This document shows, piece after piece, positions 9,320 to 17,780 of a stretch of DNA of 64,000 nt. The stretch spans positions 310,001 to 374,000 of the forward strand of contig NZ_LGLW01000006.1 in assembly GCF_013620795.1 (NCBI RefSeq), written 5' to 3'. Origin of the DNA: Pseudomonas sp. Q2-TVG4-2. GTDB taxonomy: Bacteria > Pseudomonadota > Gammaproteobacteria > Pseudomonadales > Pseudomonadaceae. The translations under genes were made by a program, and so were the position numbers. Each line of letters starts with the position of its first letter. The first letter of the stretch is position 1. The notes below the pieces were generated by a model, which worked only from the letters and a program-made list of their open reading frames with translations, had not been told where the DNA came from and searched no databases.

Positions 9320-9348
9320 TTGACATCGCGCAGGCCTAAACGTATGTT
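9320..9348 (+). promoter_or_regulatory. Sigma-70 promoter of the first acyl-CoA dehydrogenase
   Basis: TTGACA (9320-9325, perfect) and TATGTT (9343-9348) are spaced by 17 bp, predicting transcription from about 9355 and a 5' leader of about 105 nt. The following PsrA-type palindrome covers this start. Confidence 0.7.
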
Positions 9349-9349
9349 T

Positions 9350-9363
9350 CAAACGCCTGTTTG
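9350..9363. promoter_or_regulatory. PsrA-type operator
   Basis: CAAACGCCTGTTTG fits the published PsrA consensus (G/C)AAAC-N(2-4)-GTTT(G/C) exactly, with N4. It begins two bases after the -10 and spans the expected transcription start, the position for a repressor. PsrA is the TetR-family fatty-acid-responsive regulator of pseudomonads, and its P. aeruginosa targets include beta-oxidation genes. psrA itself is not in this window. Confidence 0.72.
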
Positions 9364-9460
9364 ACCTGCCGTGCTGCTGCCTGGCGGTCACAATCCAATC
9401 CAAGTCTGGCCGGGCAAGCCGGTCAACTGAGCCAAAGAACCCACCGCTGAGGTTTACGCT

Positions 9461-11281
9461 ATGCCTGATTACAAGGCCCCCTTGCGCGATATCCGCTTCG
9501 TACGTGACGAACTGCTCGGCTACGAAGCGCATTATCAAAGCCTTCCGGGTTGTGAAGACGCCACACCGGACATGGTCAACGCCATCCTCGATGAAGGCGC
9601 CAAGTTCTGTGAGCAGGTCATCGCTCCGCTGAATCGCGTGGGTGACATCGAAGGCTGTACCTGGAGCGAGTCCGGTGTGAAAACACCGACTGGCTTCAAG
9701 GAGGCTTACCAGCAGTTCGTCGAAGGCGGCTGGCCGAGCCTGGCCCATGACGCTGAGCACGGCGGACAAGGGCTGCCCGAGTCGCTGGGCATGGCCATCA
9801 GCGAGATGGTCGGGGAGGCGAACTGGTCGTGGGGCATGTACCCGGGTCTGTCCCACGGTGCGATGAATACGCTGCACGAGCACGGCACCCCTGAGCAGCA
9901 GCAGACCTACCTGACCAAACTGGTGTCCGGCGAGTGGACCGGCACCATGTGTCTGACCGAACCGCATTGCGGTACCGATCTGGGCATGCTGCGCACCAAG
10001 GCCGAACCTCAGGCCGACGGCAGCTATAAGGTGTCGGGCACCAAGATCTTCATTTCTGCGGGCGAACACGACATGGCCGAAAACATCGTCCATATCGTGC
10101 TGGCTCGCCTTCCTGACGCACCGCAAGGCACCAAGGGCATTTCCCTGTTCATCGTGCCCAAGTTTCTACCAAAAGAAGGCCTGCCGAACGCCGAAGGCGG
10201 TGTGGGTGAGCGCAACGGTGTGTCGTGTGGCTCGCTCGAGCACAAGATGGGCATCCACGGCAACGCCACCTGCGTAATGAACTTCGACGGTGCCACCGGT
10301 TTCCTGATCGGTCCGCCGAACAAGGGTCTGAACTGCATGTTCACCTTCATGAACACCGCGCGTCTGGGTACCGCTCTGCAGGGCCTGGCTCACGCTGAGA
10401 TCGGGTTCCAAGGCGGCATCAAGTATGCGCGTGAACGTCTGCAGATGCGTTCGCTGACTGGCCCGAAGGCGCCGGAAAAAGCTGCTGATCCGATCATCGT
10501 GCACCCAGACGTACGCCGCATGCTGTTGACCATGAAAGCCTTCGCCGAAGGCAACCGGGCGATGCTCTACTTCGCCGCCAAGCAGGTCGACATCACCCAG
10601 CGCAGTCAGGACGAGGAGCAGCGCAAGGCCGCCGATGCGATGTTGGCTTTCCTGACACCCATCGCCAAGGCGTTCATGACCGAAGTCGGTTTCGAATCCG
10701 CCAACCACGGCGTGCAGATCTATGGTGGCCACGGTTTCATCGCCGAGTGGGGCATGGAGCAGAACGTTCGTGACAGCCGCATCTCCTGCCTGTACGAAGG
10801 GACCACCGGTATCCAGGCGCTCGATCTGCTGGGCCGCAAGGTCCTGATGACCCAGGGCGAAGCACTGAAAGGCTTCACCAAGGTGGTACACAAGTTCTGC
10901 CAGGCCAACGAAGGCAACGAGGGGGTCAAGCAGTTCGTCGAGCCGCTGGCCAAGCTGAACAAGGAGTGGGGCGATCTGACCATGAAGGTTGGCATGGCCG
11001 CGATGAAGAACCGCGAAGAAGTTGGTGCCGCTTCGGTGGATTACCTGATGTACTGCGGTTATGCCTGCCTGGCCTACTTCTGGGCCGACATGGCGCGTCT
11101 GGCGTCTGAGAAGATCGCGGCGGGCGAAGACACCGACGGTTTCTACACCGCCAAGGTGCAGACTGCGCGCTTCTACTTCCAGCGCATCCTGCCGCGTACC
11201 CGCACCCACGTCGAAGCCATGCTGTCGGGCGCCGACAACTTGATGGATATGGACGAAGCCCATTTCGAGCTGGCGTACTAA
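9461..11281 (+). CDS. Acyl-CoA dehydrogenase, FadE1-like (PA0506 type)
   Basis: 606 residues, about 200 longer than classic acyl-CoA dehydrogenases because of an extra C-terminal domain. It catalyses the FAD-dependent first step of beta-oxidation. It starts [31 protein letters not shown] is the FAD/substrate loop and [17 protein letters not shown] carries the catalytic glutamate region. It is the first of three paralogs (9461, 12837, 14850) that share start motif and length. A PsrA operator over its promoter supports fatty acid induction. Position and sequence fit P. aeruginosa PA0506, named FadE1 in recent work. Chain-length preference cannot be read from sequence. Confidence 0.92.
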   Translation: MPDYKAPLRDIRFVRDELLGYEAHYQSLPGCEDATPDMVNAILDEGAKFCEQVIAPLNRVGDIEGCTWSESGVKTPTGFKEAYQQFVEGGWPSLAHDAEHGGQGLPESLGMAISEMVGEANWSWGMYPGLSHGAMNTLHEHGTPEQQQTYLTKLVSGEWTGTMCLTEPHCGTDLGMLRTKAEPQADGSYKVSGTKIFISAGEHDMAENIVHIVLARLPDAPQGTKGISLFIVPKFLPKEGLPNAEGGVGERNGVSCGSLEHKMGIHGNATCVMNFDGATGFLIGPPNKGLNCMFTFMNTARLGTALQGLAHAEIGFQGGIKYARERLQMRSLTGPKAPEKAADPIIVHPDVRRMLLTMKAFAEGNRAMLYFAAKQVDITQRSQDEEQRKAADAMLAFLTPIAKAFMTEVGFESANHGVQIYGGHGFIAEWGMEQNVRDSRISCLYEGTTGIQALDLLGRKVLMTQGEALKGFTKVVHKFCQANEGNEGVKQFVEPLAKLNKEWGDLTMKVGMAAMKNREEVGAASVDYLMYCGYACLAYFWADMARLASEKIAAGEDTDGFYTAKVQTARFYFQRILPRTRTHVEAMLSGADNLMDMDEAHFELAY

Positions 11282-11298
11282 GGCCCTTCGTGACAAAG

Positions 11299-11327
11299 AA
11301 ACCGCTGCCTCGGCAGCGGTTTTTTTG
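11299..11327 (+). terminator. Intrinsic terminator after the first acyl-CoA dehydrogenase
   Basis: AACCGCTG pairs with CAGCGGTT around a short CCTCGG loop and runs into seven or more T residues, 18 bp after the stop codon. Confidence 0.85.
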
Positions 11328-11428
11328 GTTTCGAAAAAGCGCGCTGACCTCTGCATCCCCATATTTGGTGATTGGCTTACCGACTGCTGGCACAATGCCT
11401 GCTTCCTCGCGTCTACGCCGGAGCCGCC

Positions 11429-12727
11429 GTGTCTCGTCTGAGCGCACGCTTGTTCAGCCATTTCTATACGCCGTTGGCATTGTTGCTCGGTGGACTGGCG
11501 GCCGCCCGACAGCCGAGTCTCAACGAGTTCTTCACCTCACTTTTCAATGTACTGCCGACTGTTCTGCTGCTAGTCGGCGGGGCGTTCTGCATCGCCTACG
11601 CGCGGATTCGCGAGGCCTGCCTGCTGGCGGTGACCTACCTGAGCTATTTCTTGCTTGATACCCAGGTCGATCATTACCGTCTCACCGGCACGCTGTTGCC
11701 TGAGGCAGCGCTGACCTTTCATCTCTGCTGCCTGCTGTTGCCAGCGCTGTACGGGCTGTATGCGCTGTGGCACGAGCGTACGCACTTGCTGCAGGACGGG
11801 CTGGCGCGTCTGGCGGTGTTGTTTGCGGTCGCGGTGCCAGCCTTCGCCCTGGCGCGGCGGTTCCCCGAGGCGACGCTCGACTGGCTGGCAGAGATCCGCT
11901 GGCCGTTCCTGCAGGCGGACTGGCTGCCGCTGATCCAGCTGGCCTATCCGGTGTTTGTGGTTGCGCTGCTGGGGCTGTTCATCCAGTACCTGCGGCGTCC
12001 GCGACCGGTACACGCCGCGAAGCTGGTGGTCCTGGCCGGCCTGTTGCTGATGCTGCCGCAAGTGTTTAGCCGTCCGGGTGCGCTCAATGTGTTGAGCAGC
12101 GTGATGATGCTGGCCCTGGTGGTGTCGATTGCGCAGGAGGCCTACCAAATGGCCTTCCGTGATGAGCTGACGGGTCTTCCTGGACGCCGAGCACTCAACG
12201 AGCGCTTGCAGCGGCTGGGTCGGCATTACGTCATTGCCATGGCCGACGTGGATCGCTTCAAGGCGTTCAACGACACTTACGGTCACGACGTCGGCGACCA
12301 GGTGCTGCGGCTGGTGGCGAGCCGGTTGCGCAAGATTGGTGGCGGTGGGCGTGCCTACCGTTACGGCGGTGAAGAGTTCGCGCTGGTTTTCCCTGGACGC
12401 GATCTGCAGCACTGCCTGCCGTACCTGGAGGCGGTCCGGGGGGCGATTGAAAGCTATCCCCTGCAGCTGCGCGACAAAACCAGTCGGCCAAAAATTGCCG
12501 AACAGGGTCGGCAGCATCGCGGTGCCGGTGCCGCTGGCACAGTATCGGTGACCATCAGTATCGGTGCTGCCGAGCGGCTGGCGACGCAGCGCACACCGGA
12601 AGAGGTCATCAAGACCGCGGATCAGGCGCTTTACAGCGCCAAGGGGGCGGGCCGTAACTGCGTCCGAGCGCATGGCGACAACCGTCGAGGTGCCGTGCGC
12701 GCAGAAAAGCAGACGACCAGCGCCTGA
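11429..12727 (+). CDS. Membrane-bound GGDEF diguanylate cyclase
   Basis: 432 residues from a GTG at 11429 that has CCGGAG six bases upstream; an ATG at 11372 is a poorer choice because it lacks such a site and overlaps the region just after the terminator. Residues 1-240 hold about seven hydrophobic segments with no recognisable ligand domain. The C-terminal GGDEF domain begins at FRDELTGLPGRRALNERL and has an intact GGEEF motif at 313-317, so it should make cyclic di-GMP. The usual RxxD inhibitory site is absent: glycines occupy that position. It is bounded upstream by a terminator and sits between two acyl-CoA dehydrogenase paralogs. The signal it senses is unknown. Confidence 0.88.
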   Translation: MSRLSARLFSHFYTPLALLLGGLAAARQPSLNEFFTSLFNVLPTVLLLVGGAFCIAYARIREACLLAVTYLSYFLLDTQVDHYRLTGTLLPEAALTFHLCCLLLPALYGLYALWHERTHLLQDGLARLAVLFAVAVPAFALARRFPEATLDWLAEIRWPFLQADWLPLIQLAYPVFVVALLGLFIQYLRRPRPVHAAKLVVLAGLLLMLPQVFSRPGALNVLSSVMMLALVVSIAQEAYQMAFRDELTGLPGRRALNERLQRLGRHYVIAMADVDRFKAFNDTYGHDVGDQVLRLVASRLRKIGGGGRAYRYGGEEFALVFPGRDLQHCLPYLEAVRGAIESYPLQLRDKTSRPKIAEQGRQHRGAGAAGTVSVTISIGAAERLATQRTPEEVIKTADQALYSAKGAGRNCVRAHGDNRRGAVRAEKQTTSA

Positions 12728-12836
12728 TCCAGTTATGACGGCGCATTCATTGCCCGCAATGTGATTGTTGAAGAGTCCGATCTACCAGTAGCGTGCCTGC
12801 GATAACAATGCACCGCGCCGTTTACTGGAGAACCCT

Positions 12837-14630
12837 ATGCCCGCTTACAAGGCCCCCTTGCGCGACATGCGCTTTCTGATCGATGAAGTGTTCGATTTTC
12901 ACGGCAGTTACGCCGCTAACGGTGCTGACGACGCCACGCCGGACATGGTCAGTGCCATCCTCGAGGAGGGCGCCAAGTTCTGTGAACAGGTCCTCGCGCC
13001 GCTGAATCGCAGTGGCGACGAGGAGGGCTGTCATTTTGAAAACGGCGCGGTGACCACACCCAAGGGGTTCAAGGAAGCTTTCGCTCAGTACGCCGAAGGC
13101 GGCTGGATGGGCCTGGCCTCGGACCCGGCCTACGGCGGCCAGGGCCTGCCGCATTCCCTGGGACTGGTCATCGGGGAAATGGTCGGTTCGGCCAATACAT
13201 CCTTTGGCATGTATCCAGGGCTGACCCACGGCGCGATGGCGGCGATCGGTGCCCACGGTACTGAACAACAGAAGCAGGCCTATCTGACGCGCATGACCGA
13301 AGGTCGCTGGACTGGAACCATGTGCCTGACCGAGCCGCACTGCGGAACGGACCTGGGCATCATCAAGACCCGCGCCGTGCCGCAGGCCGATGGCAGCTAT
13401 ACGATCAGCGGAACCAAGATTTTCATCTCCGCTGGCGAGCACGACATGAGCGAGAACATTGTGCATCTGGTGCTGGCCAAGCTGCCCGATGCGCCCGCTG
13501 GCACCAAGGGCATCTCCCTGTTTATCGTACCGAAGTTCATGCCCAACGCTGCGGGCGAAGCGGGCGAGCGTAATGGCGTCGTTTGTGGCTCCATCGAACA
13601 CAAGATGGGAATCAAGGCCTCGGCCACCTGTGTGCTCAACTTCGACGGTGCTACCGGCTTTCTCGTCGGCGAGCCGAACAAGGGCCTGAACTGCATGTTC
13701 ACCATGATGAATCACGCACGTCTCGGTACGGGCATGCAGGGGTTGTGCAATGGCGAGGCGAGTTTTCAGGGCGCAATCCAATATGCCAACGACCGTTTGC
13801 AGATGCGTTCGTTAACGGGTGCGAAATTTCCTGACAAGCCCGCCGATCCGATCATCGTGCACCCGGACGTGCGCCGCATGCTGCTGACGATGAAGGCGTT
13901 CAACGAAGGCAACCGCGCACTGGCCTACTTCACCGCGCAACTGCTCGATCAGACCCACAGCCCGGACGAAGCCAAGCGCCAGGAAGCCGAAGCGCTGCTC
14001 GCGTTCCTCACGCCCATCTGCAAGGCCTTCATGACCGACACGGGGCTCGAGGTCACCAACCTAGGCATGCAGGTGTTCGGCGGCCATGGCTATATCCGCG
14101 AATGGGGCATGGAACAACTGGTACGTGACTGCCGTATCGCGCCGATCTACGAAGGCACCAATGGGATTCAGGCGCTCGATCTGCTTGGGCGCAAGGTCCT
14201 GGGCAGCCAGGGCAAGCTGATGCTCGGCTTTACCAAACTGGTGCACAAGTTCTGCGAAGCCAACGCGCAACATCCTCAATTGCAGGGCCACGTAGGGCAA
14301 TTGGCTGGCATCAACCGTGATCTAAGCGAGATCACCCAGCGGCTCGGCATGGCGGCGATGAAGAACCCGGACGAGGTCGGCGCGGCATCGGTTGATTACC
14401 TGATGTACTGCGGCTATCTAATTCTCGGCTACCTCTGGCTGCGCATGGCCGTGGTGGCGCAGGGCAAACTGGATGCTGCGAAAGGCGATGCGGCCTTTTA
14501 TCAATCGAAGGTAACCACTGCCGAGTTCTACTTTGCACGGTTGCTGCCACGTACGGCGGGGCACAAGAGCGCCATTGAAGCCGGTAGCGCAAGCCTGATG
14601 AAGTTGGCGGCAGATCAATTCGCTTTCTAA
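12837..14630 (+). CDS. Acyl-CoA dehydrogenase paralog 2 (PA0507 type)
   Basis: 597 residues starting [21 protein letters not shown]. Same architecture as the neighbours: N-terminal helical domain, [13 protein letters not shown] loop near residue 162, [12 protein letters not shown] in the middle domain, [17 protein letters not shown] with the catalytic region, and a C-terminal extension typical of the 600-residue class. TGGAGAA lies seven bases before the ATG. No PsrA-like palindrome was seen upstream. Substrate specificity is uncertain; it probably acts in acyl-CoA beta-oxidation together with the flanking paralogs. Confidence 0.9.
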   Translation: MPAYKAPLRDMRFLIDEVFDFHGSYAANGADDATPDMVSAILEEGAKFCEQVLAPLNRSGDEEGCHFENGAVTTPKGFKEAFAQYAEGGWMGLASDPAYGGQGLPHSLGLVIGEMVGSANTSFGMYPGLTHGAMAAIGAHGTEQQKQAYLTRMTEGRWTGTMCLTEPHCGTDLGIIKTRAVPQADGSYTISGTKIFISAGEHDMSENIVHLVLAKLPDAPAGTKGISLFIVPKFMPNAAGEAGERNGVVCGSIEHKMGIKASATCVLNFDGATGFLVGEPNKGLNCMFTMMNHARLGTGMQGLCNGEASFQGAIQYANDRLQMRSLTGAKFPDKPADPIIVHPDVRRMLLTMKAFNEGNRALAYFTAQLLDQTHSPDEAKRQEAEALLAFLTPICKAFMTDTGLEVTNLGMQVFGGHGYIREWGMEQLVRDCRIAPIYEGTNGIQALDLLGRKVLGSQGKLMLGFTKLVHKFCEANAQHPQLQGHVGQLAGINRDLSEITQRLGMAAMKNPDEVGAASVDYLMYCGYLILGYLWLRMAVVAQGKLDAAKGDAAFYQSKVTTAEFYFARLLPRTAGHKSAIEAGSASLMKLAADQFAF

Positions 14631-14648
14631 GTCATCCGTCAGAACCGA

Positions 14649-14671
14649 GCCCGCCATGTGCGGGCCTTTTT
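14649..14671 (+). terminator. Intrinsic terminator after acyl-CoA dehydrogenase 2
   Basis: GCCCGC (14649-14654) and GCGGGC (14660-14665) with loop CATGT, followed by CTTTTTA, 19 bp after the stop codon. Paralog 3 is therefore probably transcribed separately. Confidence 0.8.
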
Positions 14672-14849
14672 ATCGATTCGATGCCGGCTCTTGCCAGTCA
14701 CCTGCGTGCTGTCAGGCATGACTATTTTGTCGAGATGAGAACCATTTGGTCATTTTAAGACGCTTCGGGCGCCGATTAGTCTTCAGTTAGACTCGCGAAA
14801 CTGCTGCGGCCAACCGGCCAGGCGATACGTTTCTGCGAGGTCCTTTCCT

Positions 14850-16628
14850 ATGGCTGACTACAAAGCGCCGTTGCGCGATATGCGATTCGTCCTGAACGAA
14901 GTCTTCGAAGCCTCGAAGCTCTGGCAGACGTTGCCAGCGCTGGCCGACGTTGTGGATGCCGAGACCGCTGAGGCCATCCTTGAGGAAGCGGGCAAGATCA
15001 CCGCGAACTCCATCGCGCCGCTTAACCGCAGCGGTGACGAGGAAGGTTGTCGCTGGGTCGATGGCGCGGTCAGCACGCCGGCCGGCTATCCCGAGGCCTA
15101 TCGCCTCTATGCCGAAGGCGGTTGGGTTGGCGTCGGCGGCGATCCGGCCTACGGCGGCATGGGCATGCCCAAGGCGATCTCGGCGCAGGTCGAGGAAATG
15201 ATGAATTCCGCCAGCCTGGCGTTCGGCCTCTATCCGATGCTTACCTCTGGCGCCTGCCTGTCCATCTACGCCCACGCCAGCGAGGAGCTGAAACAGAAGT
15301 ATCTGCCGAACATGTATGCCGGTATCTGGTCCGGCTCGATGTGCCTGACCGAGCCCCATGCCGGCACCGATCTGGGCATTATCCGCACCAAGGCTGAGCC
15401 CCAGGCCAATGGCACCTACAAGGTCAGCGGTACCAAGATCTTCATTACAGGTGGCGAGCACGATCTCACCGAAAACATTATCCATCTGGTACTGGCCAAG
15501 CTGCCCGATGCACCGGCCGGCTCGCGCGGCATTTCGCTGTTTCTGGTGCCCAAGGTCATGGTCAACGAAGACGGAAGCCTCGGTGAGCGCAACAGCGTGA
15601 GCTGCGGCTCGATCGAGCACAAGATGGGCATCCAGGCTTCAGCCACTTGCGTGATGAACTTCGACGGCGCCACCGGCTGGATGGTCGGCGAGCCGAACAA
15701 GGGCCTGGCCGCGATGTTCACCATGATGAATTACGAACGCCTGGGTGTCGGCATTCAGGGGTTGTCGACGGGTGAGCGCTCCTACCAGAGCGCCATCGAA
15801 TACGCGCGTGAGCGTATCCAGAGTCGCGCCCCGACCGGTCCGGTATCACAGGACAAAGCTGCCGACCCGATCATCGTGCATCCCGATGTTCGTCGGATGT
15901 TGCTGACCATGAAGGCGTTGAACGAGGGCGGTCGCGCTTTCTCCAGCTACGTCGCCCTGCAGCTGGACATCGTCAAGTTCAGCGATGACGCCGGCGCCCG
16001 CCAGCGCGCCGAAGCGCAGGTAGCGCTGCTGACGCCGGTAGCCAAGGCCTTCCTCACCGATATGGGACTGGAGACCACGTTGCATGGCCAGCAGGTCTTC
16101 GGCGGCCACGGCTTCATTCGCGAGTGGGGGCAAGAGCAGCTGGTGCGTGACTGCCGCATCACTCAGATCTACGAGGGCACCAACGGTATCCAGGCGCTGG
16201 ATCTTCTTGGTCGCAAGGTGGTGGGCAGCGGCGGTGAGCTTTACCAGGCGTTCGCTGATGAAATTCGGCGCTACTGCGCCGCAGCCGGCCCGGAGCTCGG
16301 GGAGTTCGTCACGCCGCTCCAGGCCGCGCTGGAGAACCTGGACGCGCTCACTGCCTTCGTCCTCGATAGTGCGAAGAACAACCCTAATGAGATTGGTGCG
16401 GCCTCGGTGGAGTATCTCCACGTGTTCGGTTACACCGCTTACGCCTATATGTGGGCGCGGATGGCGGGTGCTGCGATCGGCAAGGAAAGTGAGGAGGACT
16501 TCTACCTGAGCAAGCTCGGCACGGCGCGGTTCTACTTTGCACGGCTGCTGCCGCGTATTCATTCGCTGAGCGCATCGGTCCGCGCCGGCAGTAATTCCTT
16601 GTACCTCTTGGATGCCGCTCAATTCTGA
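14850..16628 (+). CDS. Acyl-CoA dehydrogenase paralog 3 (FadE2-like, PA0508 type)
   Basis: 592 residues starting [21 protein letters not shown]. It keeps [13 protein letters not shown] near residue 164 (alanine where the other two have cysteine), [12 protein letters not shown], and [26 protein letters not shown] lies about nine bases before the ATG. The 219-bp upstream gap has a terminator for the previous gene and room for a separate promoter. P. aeruginosa PA0508 is called FadE2 in recent work; I did not verify by alignment. Probably beta-oxidation. Confidence 0.9.
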   Translation: MADYKAPLRDMRFVLNEVFEASKLWQTLPALADVVDAETAEAILEEAGKITANSIAPLNRSGDEEGCRWVDGAVSTPAGYPEAYRLYAEGGWVGVGGDPAYGGMGMPKAISAQVEEMMNSASLAFGLYPMLTSGACLSIYAHASEELKQKYLPNMYAGIWSGSMCLTEPHAGTDLGIIRTKAEPQANGTYKVSGTKIFITGGEHDLTENIIHLVLAKLPDAPAGSRGISLFLVPKVMVNEDGSLGERNSVSCGSIEHKMGIQASATCVMNFDGATGWMVGEPNKGLAAMFTMMNYERLGVGIQGLSTGERSYQSAIEYARERIQSRAPTGPVSQDKAADPIIVHPDVRRMLLTMKALNEGGRAFSSYVALQLDIVKFSDDAGARQRAEAQVALLTPVAKAFLTDMGLETTLHGQQVFGGHGFIREWGQEQLVRDCRITQIYEGTNGIQALDLLGRKVVGSGGELYQAFADEIRRYCAAAGPELGEFVTPLQAALENLDALTAFVLDSAKNNPNEIGAASVEYLHVFGYTAYAYMWARMAGAAIGKESEEDFYLSKLGTARFYFARLLPRIHSLSASVRAGSNSLYLLDAAQF

Positions 16629-16706
16629 ACAGCTTAATCCGTAAAGGCATAATGAAATTAATGCGCCATGATGGGGAACAACGCGCCACTACTCCAGTCA
16701 TAGATC

Positions 16707-16787
16707 TGCACCGTTTGTAGCCGATGGCTTACACGCTTAACCCATGGATGGGTTGCTTGTAAGCAAAAGCCTACAAACCGTGGTGCA
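16707..16787. repeat. Large nested inverted repeat
   Basis: Outer arms TGCACCGTTTGTAG (16707-16720) and CTACAAACCGTGGTGCA (16771-16787); middle stem GCTTAC (16727-16732) with GTAAGC (16759-16764); inner stem AACCCAT (16739-16745) with ATGGGTT (16748-16754), loop GG. The three stems nest into one 81-nt hairpin with internal bulges. No T run follows, so it is not a simple terminator. It may be a REP-family or MITE-like element, or a structured RNA. Confidence 0.65.
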
Positions 16788-16930
16788 AATTGCTACTACA
16801 GGTTTATCCGACCGGGCGGTAGTCTTTTGCCTTATGGACGCCGCGTAGGGAAGCGCATCGAAAAACACGGAAGCGTAGCGGAACGACGCCAGGAAGGCGC
16901 AAGTCATGGATGTCAGGATTCAGTCTGCAA

Positions 16931-16959
16931 AGGCCCCGCTTCGGCGGGGTTTTCTTTTT
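16931..16959 (+). terminator. Strong intrinsic terminator
   Basis: CCCCGC (16934-16939), tetraloop TTCG and GCGGGG (16944-16949), followed by TTTTCTTTTT. It reads on the plus strand, 300 bp after the last plus-strand gene, which hints at a transcript of about 300 nt through the junction region. Confidence 0.85.
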
Positions 16960-17032
16960 GCAAGTCGAAAACCGGCCGCCGTGCATTCGCATCGGCATGC
17001 CTCGCGCCTAGGCATTAATGCTCGGGCCAGCC

Positions 17033-17680
17033 TCAGGCTGGCATGCACACGCCAGTGCCGCCGAGCCCACAATAACCACCTGGATTCTTCGCCAGATACT
17101 GCTGATGGTAGGCCTCGGCGTAATAGAACGGTGGGGCTTCGGCAATTTCGGTGGTGATGCTACCTAGCCCGTGCCGGTTCAGTTCCGTCTGGAAACTTTC
17201 TTCGCTGAGGCGTGCCGCCTTAAGTTGGGCGGTATCGAAGCAGTAGATCGCCGAGCGATACTGGGTGCCGATGTCGTTGCCCTGGCGCATGCCCTGGGTC
17301 GGGTTGTGTGCCTCCCAGAACAGACTGAGCAATTCGTGGTAAGCGATTTGCTGCGGATCGAACACCACCAACACGGCTTCGGTATGTCCGGTGAGGCCGG
17401 AACAAACCTCCTCGTAGGTGGGGTTCGGCGTGTGACCACCGGCATAACCCACGGCAGTGGTCCAGACGCCGGGTTGCTCCCAGAACCGTCGCTCAGCCCC
17501 CCAGAAACAGCCCATGGCAAATACAGCTTGTTGCAGGTGAGCCGGGAAGGGGGGCTGCAGCGGGTTGCCGTTGACGAAATGAGCAGCGGGCACGGGAACC
17601 GCGGTGGCGCGTCCAGGCAGGGCTTGTCCCGCATCTGGGAGCGCCTGTTTGTGAACGAGAATTTGCGAGCGCAGGGTCAT
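17033..17680 (-). CDS. msrA: Peptide-methionine (S)-S-oxide reductase
   Basis: 215 residues, the usual length for the longer bacterial MsrA form. It repairs oxidised methionine in proteins. The catalytic cysteine is C58 in [32 protein letters not shown] and [20 protein letters not shown], with resolving cysteines near the C-terminus, complete the family pattern. It is followed in the same direction by nothing nearby and preceded by the DipA-type gene with a 100-bp gap, as in P. aeruginosa PA5018-PA5017. Confidence 0.96.
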   Translation of the reverse strand: MTLRSQILVHKQALPDAGQALPGRATAVPVPAAHFVNGNPLQPPFPAHLQQAVFAMGCFWGAERRFWEQPGVWTTAVGYAGGHTPNPTYEEVCSGLTGHTEAVLVVFDPQQIAYHELLSLFWEAHNPTQGMRQGNDIGTQYRSAIYCFDTAQLKAARLSEESFQTELNRHGLGSITTEIAEAPPFYYAEAYHQQYLAKNPGGYCGLGGTGVCMPA

Positions 17681-17780
17681 GATGGTCCTCGTGCCTGATG
17701 GTCGTATGGGCTGCTGGAAGCCTAGGCTACCAAGCGACTAAAACCAAAGCGCTTTACACGGATGATGTGCTGACGAAAGG

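Larger units (their letters stand above)
16629..17032. other. 404-bp intergenic junction without a convincing gene
   Basis: Between acyl-CoA dehydrogenase 3 and msrA. It holds a nested inverted repeat (16707-16787), an unexplained stretch 16810-16920, and a strong terminator at 16931-16959. A 64-codon minus-strand frame at 16804-16998 runs through the terminator and lacks a good ribosome site, so I do not call it. The remembered P. aeruginosa order jumps here from PA0508 to PA5018. Confidence 0.6.

Noticed and set aside
10166-11461. 431-codon minus-strand frame opposite the first acyl-CoA dehydrogenase
   Set aside because: No motif, no ribosome site; the plus-strand gene is certain. The same holds for long antisense frames at 5368-6594, 12822-13781, 14787-15620, 29091-30482, 55137-56897 and 62436-63314.
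16804-16998. 64-codon minus-strand frame in the junction region
   Set aside because: Crosses a strong terminator hairpin, no good ribosome site, composition is repetitive and basic. Kept only as part of an unexplained intergenic element.
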